9,524 nt of DNA from an uncultured Saprospiraceae bacterium (lineage in GTDB: Bacteria > Bacteroidota > Bacteroidia > Chitinophagales > Saprospiraceae). The position numbers were made by a program, and so were the translations under genes. Positions 1 to 5,509 of the stretch are shown here, one piece after another. The DNA is taken from the NCBI GenBank assembly GCA_937921525.1, contig CAKZUM010000214.1:1-9524 (forward strand), given 5' to 3'. Under the pieces are notes generated by a model. It searched no databases. It was given only the letters and a program-made list of their open reading frames with translations, and was not told the DNA's origin. Each line of letters starts with the position of its first letter. Position 1 is the stretch's first letter.

Positions 1-41
1 AACACTTAAATAGATCGGGATTTATTCCATCTTATATATAT

Positions 42-73
42 GTGGACATAAATAAATTCTTATTTATGTCCAC
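42..73 (-). terminator. 14-bp perfect stem-loop downstream of the IPTL-CTERM-like protein gene
   Basis: Bases 42-55 are the exact reverse complement of 60-73, with a 4-nt loop (ATTC). The structure lies about 85 nt past the stop codon of the minus-strand gene that ends at 158, so it may be that gene's transcription terminator or a 3'-end-protecting hairpin. The stem is AT-rich at its tip with GC at the base, and there is no clean T-tract on either side, so intrinsic termination is uncertain. A second, weaker stem (118-123 with 131-136) lies between it and the stop codon. A perfect 10-bp tandem duplication (86-95 and 96-105) lies between the two hairpins. Confidence 0.45.
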
Positions 74-157
74 TATCTTATCTCCTTTTATGTTGTTTTA
101 TGTTGATCCACACCTTACCTATCTCCTCTTGATAGGACTAATATCTAATGCCAAGTT

Positions 158-2431
158 TTATTGTACCGTCTCCCCGTTTCTTGAACTAGGTATTGAATTC
201 AAACCAATCAAGCCTAGATTTAACACTAACAACATATAAATAAATAGAGTCCATTGATTAAAGGTAGGAACGAGTTGGTCAGTGCAAACAGCACAATTAT
301 CTGTTATGAAATCTTCGGTAGTAGTACCATTGCTGATTGTTACTGCTGCAGGAATATTAGGAAGGGTATAAAATTCTAATTCATAAACACCAGTACTAAC
401 TTCTGTAAAAACGGTATTTAAAGGAATGGCATTTCCACTTGCATCCAGCAAATTATTATCAGTTGCATTTAGAGAAACGGATAAATTTGTGGCCGTTTTT
501 ACTTCTAATATATCTTGAAACAAATACCTGCCATCTGCTAAAATAATATTTTGTGGATTTTCACAATTGCAAGGATCTTTTACTTCTAAATCATCTGCTG
601 TAAATGGGGGAATAGTTGAGCCACAGGATGCAGGCAAGGTTTGGATTTGACTAGTGGAACTACTCATTGTCGCCGTATTATCGCAGATGCACTTGGTGTA
701 AATCGTTTGTATGTTGTTGACATCGTAAACAGGAAGACTAGAAGAAAAATTATTATTATCAATAGAATATTGTAAAGTAGAGCCAGAGGGGCAATTGTTT
801 GTTATGGGAGCACTAATACTTCCGCCTGTAGGCGTACCCCCAAATACTGTACAAATACTTTCCGTAATTACTGCTATAGCAGGCGTAATGGCAGTTAAAT
901 CAGGACAGTCTTGACAAATACCAGGACTAGTGATGACAGAAGAAGAAGAACTGGTTGTAGTGTTAGTGATGTTGCATACACATTTGGTGTAAATCGTTTG
1001 TATGTTGTTGACATCGTAAACAGGAAGACTAGCAGAAAAGTTATTATTATCAATAGAGTATTGTAAAGTAGAGCCAGAGGGGCAATTGCTTGATGTGGGA
1101 GCACTAATACTTCCACCTGTAGGCGAACCCCCAAATACGGTACAAGTGCTTTCTGTAATTACTGCTGTAGTAGGCGTGATGGCAGTAAAGCTAGGACAAT
1201 CAACTCCTGTACCCTGAAGTTTATAACAAAAAGTCGCCTCATCACAATCATTATTAATAATGGTTACATTAGCTTCTCGTGTACCATTTGCTGAAGGATC
1301 AAAAGTTATTTGAAAAGTCGAACTTCCATTAGAGTTAATGCTGCTAGCAGGTTGTTGAGTAACCGTAAAATCACCTGCGTGCATTCCTCCTATTGTAACT
1401 AAACTATTAGTGTTGGTTAAATTTAGACTTAACTCTCCTGTATTTTGAATAGTAAATGTATGGGTATTCGTAGCTCCGTTTACTAGGATATTCCCAAAAT
1501 CAGTATCATTATTCGTACTTGGAGCGGTATCACAATCATCACTATCTGTTATTGAATTACCAGCTCCAGCTAGATTAATCTCAGGACTAGTTAATAGCAA
1601 GGCAATATGTTCGTTTGCCGCTGATCTATCAATAATCATTATATTATCATTCATAAGGTCGTCAACATCTGAACAATAAACATCTTGCAAACCACTTTGC
1701 TGAGAAACATAAATTTTTCGAGTAGTCGGATTAATTGCTAAACCAATTGCGCTGGAGACACCTGTTTCAATAGTGACAATATTGGATCCATCTAAATCTG
1801 CTCGATTAATAGTCCCATTTCCAAAATCTGCATAATAAATTTTATTTTCAAACAGCACCATCCCACTCGGAAACCTGAGATTTGATAGGATAACATTTTC
1901 AGTGTTATTGCTTAAATCATAGCATATTATTTCTCCTGTAAAGTTGCCAATTCCAGCATGATTATAATAAACTTTATTGTTATTAGGATCAGCTATTACG
2001 GTAATTGAAAAATTTCCGTTTATAGTAGTTAGGGTATTAATGGTAGCAGGATTCGATAAATCAATAAATCTAATTTCATTTTCAGATCTATCTATCCAGT
2101 ACAACCTATTATTTGTGAGGTCTAATTCTAATCCAAAAACAGCTCCTGCTGCACCAACAATTGTTTCTTCGCCAGTTCCATCTAAATTTGCTCTTTTGAT
2201 CGTTTCTCCAATCCCATCTGAATAATACACTTTTCCTCCAACAGCATCAATTTCGATACCATTCCCTTGTCCGATGTTATCATTTAAAATAGTAAAATTA
2301 GTGCCATCTATATTTGTTTTGGATAATACTCCTCCTTGGTCAACGATGTAAATAGAAGGTTGTGCATATAGCGTTCCTAAGGTAGAACATAAAAGAATAG
2401 CAACAAAACTGTATTTTAGAAGGAATTTCAT
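158..2431 (-). CDS. Secreted multidomain protein: YWTD-type beta-propeller, ASH/choice-of-anchor D domain, two 97-aa repeats, IPTL-CTERM-like tail
   Basis: The protein has 757 residues. It starts with a signal peptide (hydrophobic residues 7-22, cleavage probably after LYA at 21-23). Residues about 25-285 contain repeated blades of the kind seen in LDL-receptor YWTD propellers, for example KVYYSDGIGETIKRANLDG and RLYWIDRSENEIRFIDLSN. Residues about 300-408 look like an ASH/choice-of-anchor D domain (DFGNILVNGATNTHTFTIQNTG, then ITFDPSANGTREANVTI seen in part). Two near-identical 97-residue units follow (412-508 and 509-605), each with several cysteines. Next is a short Cys-containing module (606-715). 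The C-terminus has VPTFNQW at 721-727 and a hydrophobic segment to about 743, resembling an IPTL-CTERM sorting signal rather than a type IX secretion domain. It is probably exported and surface-anchored or released. The ligand is unknown, and no enzymatic motif is seen. The start at 2431 is supported by the signal peptide. The upstream sequence is A-rich, without a Shine-Dalgarno site. Confidence 0.88.
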   Translation of the reverse strand: MKFLLKYSFVAILLCSTLGTLYAQPSIYIVDQGGVLSKTNIDGTNFTILNDNIGQGNGIEIDAVGGKVYYSDGIGETIKRANLDGTGEETIVGAAGAVFGLELDLTNNRLYWIDRSENEIRFIDLSNPATINTLTTINGNFSITVIADPNNNKVYYNHAGIGNFTGEIICYDLSNNTENVILSNLRFPSGMVLFENKIYYADFGNGTINRADLDGSNIVTIETGVSSAIGLAINPTTRKIYVSQQSGLQDVYCSDVDDLMNDNIMIIDRSAANEHIALLLTSPEINLAGAGNSITDSDDCDTAPSTNNDTDFGNILVNGATNTHTFTIQNTGELSLNLTNTNSLVTIGGMHAGDFTVTQQPASSINSNGSSTFQITFDPSANGTREANVTIINNDCDEATFCYKLQGTGVDCPSFTAITPTTAVITESTCTVFGGSPTGGSISAPTSSNCPSGSTLQYSIDNNNFSASLPVYDVNNIQTIYTKCVCNITNTTTSSSSSVITSPGICQDCPDLTAITPAIAVITESICTVFGGTPTGGSISAPITNNCPSGSTLQYSIDNNNFSSSLPVYDVNNIQTIYTKCICDNTATMSSSTSQIQTLPASCGSTIPPFTADDLEVKDPCNCENPQNIILADGRYLFQDILEVKTATNLSVSLNATDNNLLDASGNAIPLNTVFTEVSTGVYELEFYTLPNIPAAVTISNGTTTEDFITDNCAVCTDQLVPTFNQWTLFIYMLLVLNLGLIGLNSIPSSRNGETVQ
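617..907 (-). repeat. Second copy of a 97-codon internal repeat
   Basis: This segment encodes residues 509-605 of the propeller/IPTL-CTERM-like protein. It is a direct in-frame repeat of 908-1198 with a period of 291 nt. Both units start with a CPxxTAITP-type motif and share CPSGSTLQYSIDNNNFS and the following PVYDVNNIQTIYTK stretch. A 49-nt run (693-741) is identical to 984-1032. The first roughly 76 residues are highly similar, while the last 20 or so have diverged to unrelated Ser/Thr-rich tails. Confidence 0.9.
908..1198 (-). repeat. First copy of a 97-codon internal repeat
   Basis: This segment encodes residues 412-508 of the same protein. It is the tandem partner of 617-907, in frame and without a spacer. 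The unit has conserved cysteines near its start, middle and end (CP..., ...TCTVFGG, ...NCPSG, ...KCVC), which suggests disulfide-stabilised extracellular modules. High nucleotide identity, not just protein identity, points to a recent duplication or to gene conversion between copies. Confidence 0.9.
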
Positions 2432-2979
2432 TGGTTTTTACTTATATAATTAATTATACTTTACACAGTATATAATTGTTAGATTACTTATGTCACGTTG
2501 GTGGCTACGAGCAATATCAAGCTGCTTTGGTTACGCGCTGCATTTATTTATAATAAATGAGCCATTATTTGTTTAAGAAATACTTTATCGGAATGGGAAG
2601 ATGGAGGAAGTCTTATAGCGGAATAAATATGATAAACAAAAATATGAAATTAATTTTATCTATGCAAATATGAATTTGCTTCAGATATTATTAATAGGAG
2701 TAATAAGTATTAAAATAGTAGAAGGTTGTTTCATTTGGTGGTAGACTGTAACCACAATCCCAAAATGAATTAACCATAATTTTTTTATAAAAAAATCAAA
2801 TTCACATAGGGGGTATAAAAGAATCCTTCGTCTAGAAGATGTAGCGGATAAATAGACAATACAAATCGTCAAAAGCTACAATCAAAATAACTCAATTTTT
2901 TAATAATAAAGGAAAAAAATAAAGGGATAGTATACCACTATCTCCTGATAGACTAATGCCTTTATCAAAATTAATAAAG
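2432..2979. other. Gene-free stretch between divergent genes (about 550 bp)
   Basis: This interval lies between the divergent starts of the minus-strand propeller protein (2431) and the plus-strand metalloprotease (2980), so it should hold both promoters. I could not find a convincing Bacteroidota-type promoter (TTTG then TAnnTTTG) for either. It holds an 8-bp stem-loop (2541-2548 with 2552-2559), a weak 5-bp stem (2738-2742 with 2751-2755), and the overlapping dyads at 2924-2951. A patch around 2491-2540 is richer in GC than the rest and could be a relic of something, but I cannot identify it. No credible gene is seen. Confidence 0.6.
2924..2951 (+). promoter_or_regulatory. Overlapping alternative stem-loops in the leader of the metalloprotease gene
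   Basis: GATAGT (2926-2931) can pair with ACTATC (2937-2942), and the stem extends by one G-T and one G-C pair to 2924/2944. The same central segment CTATC (2938-2942) can instead pair with GATAG (2947-2951). The two hairpins are mutually exclusive and end 28 nt before the preferred start codon at 2980. This could be a small RNA switch, but the stems are short, so chance is possible. Confidence 0.25.
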
Positions 2980-4617
2980 ATGAAAAATATAAGAAATGTA
3001 ATCGTAATGGCTTTATTCGCAATAGCAATGATTAGCTGTCAGAAAGACCAAGATTTAGGAAGCCTTAATACTAGCATTGGAAAAGTAGCAACGACAAATG
3101 CTGCTAACCATACACACACTCTAGGAAGAAAATGTGCTTCCACGGCACACATGAACGAAAAATTACAAGACCCAGCATTTAAAGCTGACTATGAGGCAAG
3201 AATGCAATCTTTTTCTAAAAAATTAAGAAGCAATGTAGCGAAGAGCCGTTCTGCTTGTAGCTCCCCAACGATTTTGCCAATCGCGTATCACTTTGATGGG
3301 ATCGGCAATGCTGATAAGGCCTGTTTGATTGAACTCGTAAAACAACAAACTGCTATAATGAATGCAGATTTTCAAGGGAAGAATAGTGATATTGTTCAAT
3401 GGACTAATACCGCTGCCCCTCAATTCCCTGGTATTAGTAATGGTGCTGCTTGTTTGGAATTTTGTGTAGCGACTAAAAATCACCCAGCTGGATTTGGATT
3501 GAATGATGGGGACTTAGCGATTACGGTGAATCAAGTAACTGAAAATAGTGCGCCAACAAAATGGGCAGGCTATATCAACATCATCATCAATGATGCAGAT
3601 GGCAACTTAGGATATGCGCCTTTAGGGGGTGCTGGTAACGGAGATGCTATTGTGTTAAACAAATCCGCTTTTGGTGGCGGTGGTACTTGTGGACAGGTGA
3701 CTGCAAACGCACCTTTCAATTTAGGTCGAACATTAACGCACGAAATGGGACACTACTTAAACTTAGATCACATTTGGGGAGAAGGTTGTGGTACAGATGA
3801 TATGGTAGCGGATACACCAAGCCAAGAAGCAGATAATAGTGGTTGCCCAAGTATCGGAATTACTTCCTGTGGAACGAAAGATTTATTCATGAACTATATG
3901 GATTATGTGGATGATGCTTGTATGTTTATGTTTTCTGCAGGTCAAGTAAGTCGAATGGAAAGCTGGGTAAGTGGCAGTGGTTTATTGGCAAGATTAAAGA
4001 ATCCAAGTGAAGTTTGCGGAGCTGCAGGGGCAGTAGTTAGTACTCCTTCGACGCCTACCACACCTACAACACCAACGAATCCGACAACGCCGATAGATGA
4101 AACGCCGATAGATACAGATGCAGATGCAGATACAGATACGGAAGATGATACAGACTCATCAGATGAAGCCGATGACTATGACGATTATTACGAGGAGGAA
4201 GAATATGATAACGCAGCAATTAGTACCATCAACCTACAAGTAACACTAGATAATTTTGGTTCAGAAACTACTTTTGATTTAGAAGATGGCGATGGCAACT
4301 TAATTGATACTTGGGGCCCATTTGAAGATGGTATAGCAGGAACGGTAGTTTCAGCAGAATTAGAATTACCAATAGGCATTTATACTTTCGTAATCTACGA
4401 TGAATATGGAGATGGCATTTGCTGCACAGAAGGCGCCGGCCAATGGGTGATTGAAAAAGATGGCAGTACAATTGCTACTTCTGATGGGGAGTTTGGAGCG
4501 TGGGAAGCTTATGATTTCGCAGTGGGTAGTGCTAGGATGAGTGGTGATGCACACCGCATATCTCCGAAAGATTTTGAAGTGTTGGCTAAGAAAGTGAAGG
4601 GTGGGGTTAAAAAATAA
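2980..4617 (+). CDS. M43-family (pappalysin/cytophagalysin-like) zinc metalloprotease, lipoprotein
   Basis: This is a secreted zinc endopeptidase. I prefer the ATG at 2980 over the in-frame ATG at 2956: it gives a clean lipoprotein signal (MKNIRN, hydrophobic stretch, then AMISC with the lipid Cys at 20) and is preceded by A-rich sequence. The product is 545 residues from this start (553 from 2956). Positions are counted from 2980. A propeptide-like region follows the signal, with RKCAS near 51-54 that may act as a cysteine switch. The catalytic motif HEMGHYLNLDH (254-264) has the HExxHxxxxxH zinc ligands and Glu255, and the Met-turn NYMDY is at about 305-309. Paired cysteines flank the active site, as in Bacteroidota M43 enzymes. 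A Pro/Thr-rich then Asp/Glu-rich linker (about 355-410) leads to a C-terminal domain (about 414-517) with YDEYGDGICC, an accessory module common in secreted proteins of this phylum. No type IX signal is evident. Substrate unknown. Confidence 0.9.
   Translation: MKNIRNVIVMALFAIAMISCQKDQDLGSLNTSIGKVATTNAANHTHTLGRKCASTAHMNEKLQDPAFKADYEARMQSFSKKLRSNVAKSRSACSSPTILPIAYHFDGIGNADKACLIELVKQQTAIMNADFQGKNSDIVQWTNTAAPQFPGISNGAACLEFCVATKNHPAGFGLNDGDLAITVNQVTENSAPTKWAGYINIIINDADGNLGYAPLGGAGNGDAIVLNKSAFGGGGTCGQVTANAPFNLGRTLTHEMGHYLNLDHIWGEGCGTDDMVADTPSQEADNSGCPSIGITSCGTKDLFMNYMDYVDDACMFMFSAGQVSRMESWVSGSGLLARLKNPSEVCGAAGAVVSTPSTPTTPTTPTNPTTPIDETPIDTDADADTDTEDDTDSSDEADDYDDYYEEEEYDNAAISTINLQVTLDNFGSETTFDLEDGDGNLIDTWGPFEDGIAGTVVSAELELPIGIYTFVIYDEYGDGICCTEGAGQWVIEKDGSTIATSDGEFGAWEAYDFAVGSARMSGDAHRISPKDFEVLAKKVKGGVKK
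4042..4209 (+). repeat. Low-complexity linker: Pro/Thr repeats then Asp/Glu-rich run
   Basis: This in-frame segment joins the protease and C-terminal domains. The first part repeats TPTTP-like units (DNA built on AC-rich CCxACxAC triplets). The second repeats GAT-ACA and GAT-GCA codons (TDADADTDTEDD), then ends in a Tyr/Glu-rich patch (DYYEEEEYD). The strong negative charge suggests a flexible spacer or a calcium-binding tether. Slippage at the GATACAGATGCA units would change its length in frame. Confidence 0.75.
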
Positions 4618-4652
4618 GTAGTTTGCAAGTTTGCCGTCGGATGGCTACCGTG

Positions 4653-4690
4653 GTATGCCTTACAAAGTTGTACAACTTTGTAAGGCATAC
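4653..4690. terminator. 38-bp perfect palindrome 35 nt after the metalloprotease stop
   Basis: Bases 4653-4671 are the exact reverse complement of 4672-4690, with no spacer at the centre (TTGT/ACAA). In RNA this could form a long hairpin, with a tight loop formed from the central bases. It lies just past the stop codon at 4617 and is therefore a candidate transcription end or mRNA 3' stabiliser. There is no T-tract, so a protein-binding palindrome or repeat-element core is equally possible. Confidence 0.6.
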
Positions 4691-4696
4691 TACTAC

Positions 4697-4736
4697 CGCC
4701 GTCCGATGGCTATGAAAATCTTATCATCGGACGGCG
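4697..4736. repeat. 12-bp stem-loop inside the compound element
   Basis: Bases 4697-4708 pair perfectly with 4725-4736 across a 16-nt loop. The stem is GC-rich (CGCCGTCCGATG). Its right arm overlaps the left 39-nt arm of the larger inverted repeat, so the two foldings compete for the same bases. Confidence 0.7.
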
Positions 4737-4758
4737 CTTAGCCTTATTGATACCCCAC
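4720..4758 (+). repeat. Left arm of a 39-nt imperfect inverted repeat
   Basis: This arm pairs with 4904-4942 in inverted orientation at equal length. Differences are three single transitions plus a central 5-nt block. The block GCTTA, bracketed by GGC and GCC, has the same orientation in both arms although the arms themselves are inverted. The innermost 14 nt (TATTGATACCCCAC, 4745-4758) match perfectly. Confidence 0.75.
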
Positions 4759-4777
4759 AAGTTTATAGGTGGGCAAA

Positions 4778-4846
4778 AAAGGAGCGTAGCTTCGTCCTTG
4801 TCTGTAGAAAAACATAGTTGACAGAGCATAAAGGAGCGTAGCTTCG
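4778..4846. repeat. Two 17-nt direct repeats, 52 bp apart
   Basis: AAAGGAGCGTAGCTTCG occurs at 4778-4794 and again at 4830-4846. The second copy runs into the left arm of the 15-bp hairpin at 4839-4876. A partial inverted copy is formed by that hairpin's right arm. Confidence 0.8.
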
Positions 4847-4876
4847 ACCCTGTAAAATTCCACAGGGTCGAAGCTA
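4839..4876. repeat. 15-bp perfect stem-loop
   Basis: Bases 4839-4853 are the exact reverse complement of 4862-4876, with an 8-nt loop (AAAATTCC). It lies between the two 39-nt arms, so it would sit at the tip of a cruciform or RNA structure formed by the whole element. No T-tract follows on the plus strand. Confidence 0.8.
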
Positions 4877-4903
4877 AAGCCCCTAATTTATAGCTAAAAA
4901 GAT

Positions 4904-4942
4904 GTGGGGTATCAATAGGGCGCTTAGCCATCCGACGATAAG
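4904..4942 (-). repeat. Right arm of the 39-nt imperfect inverted repeat
   Basis: This is the inverted partner of 4720-4758, separated by 145 nt. It ends 45 nt before the start codon of the lipoprotein gene at 4988, so it may lie in that gene's leader or promoter region. Confidence 0.75.
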
Positions 4943-4987
4943 GTTTGGACTAAATAAGTACCCCCTAAAAGATAAAAAAACAGCATC

Positions 4988-5509
4988 ATGAAAAATACAA
5001 GAAAGAATTTATTTCAATTGCCCATTCACCTTATAGGCATCGCTTTATTTCTAGTTCTAGGTTTAACTAACTGCACTTCCAAGCAGCAAGTAATTCAAAA
5101 GGCTAACTCAACGAATATTTTAAAAGAAGCCACTCCTGCCAATACCTTAATCACCTATTCAAAAGTACGAGGGCGAGGCAATAGGAGGCCTTTATATACA
5201 ATTGAAATATTAGACTCAAAAAAAGTAAAATATACAGGCATCGCCAATGTACCTAACATAGGGGAAGAAATCAAAGCCCTATCAGAAGAGAAATACAAAA
5301 AAATTGTACAGCAATTTGAGGCGGCTGATTTTAAAGCTTTCAAGGAATCTTATAAAACAAAGATGAGAGATTTGCCTCTATCAAGAATCGCTTTTGAAGG
5401 ACATACCATTACTTATCAAGAAGCAGCTTGTCCAAGTGAATTAAGAATATTGACGGATTTGATTGAAGGGCTAGTGGTTCATAAAAATCCTCAAAAAACC
5501 ACCCGATAA
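4988..5509 (+). CDS. DUF6438-like lipoprotein
   Basis: The product has 173 residues, with a lipoprotein signal peptide: positive MKNTRKN, a hydrophobic core at 14-26, and lipobox LTNC with Cys29. It would be lipid-anchored, probably in the outer membrane. Residues about 54-163 resemble the DUF6438 domain of Bacteroidota lipoproteins: ITYSK at the start, YTIEIL then KVKYTG strands, LSEEKYKKIVQQFEAADF helix, and a closing PSELRILTDLIEGL helix. The family's usual Cys-x-x-Cys-Pro patch near the start appears here as RGRGNRRP, without cysteines. Function is unknown. The gene follows the compound palindromic element. Its last 19 bp overlap the end of the oppositely oriented TonB-dependent receptor gene, leaving no room for a separate terminator. 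The start is supported by the signal peptide and A-rich upstream sequence. The domain assignment is from memory of the family pattern and is moderate. Confidence 0.82.
   Translation: MKNTRKNLFQLPIHLIGIALFLVLGLTNCTSKQQVIQKANSTNILKEATPANTLITYSKVRGRGNRRPLYTIEILDSKKVKYTGIANVPNIGEEIKALSEEKYKKIVQQFEAADFKAFKESYKTKMRDLPLSRIAFEGHTITYQEAACPSELRILTDLIEGLVVHKNPQKTTR

Larger units (their letters stand above)
4633..4942. repeat. Compound palindromic intergenic element
   Basis: This roughly 310-bp block between two plus-strand genes consists largely of inverted and direct repeats, and it is more GC-rich than its flanks. The 13-mer CGTCGGATGGCTA (4635-4647) recurs inverted at 4925-4937, and a close variant lies at 4700-4712. 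The parts are annotated separately. The layout resembles clustered REP/BIME-type or MITE-like repeats. No open reading frame with credible coding features and no clear target-site duplication is seen. It may also end transcription of the metalloprotease gene. Confidence 0.65.

Noticed and set aside
42..239. 65-codon plus-strand frame starting with GTG inside the left hairpin
   Set aside because: It starts exactly in a 14-bp stem, overlaps the end of the propeller gene antisense, and shows no domain or start signal.
895..1134. Minus-strand frame inside the duplicated repeats
   Set aside because: It is an alternative frame of the Ser/Thr-rich repeat region; its Leu-rich product is a by-product of the real codons.
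2681..2872. 63-codon minus-strand frame in the gene-free stretch
   Set aside because: AT-rich region, no domain, no signal peptide and no supporting start context.
4710..4931. 73-codon minus-strand frame across the compound palindromic element
   Set aside because: It is composed of inverted repeats, the product has no protein-like pattern, and the structure explains the sequence better.
4633..4942. CRISPR array or integron attachment array
   Set aside because: Repeats are inverted and of unequal spacing, with only two direct copies, and no Cas or integrase gene is nearby.
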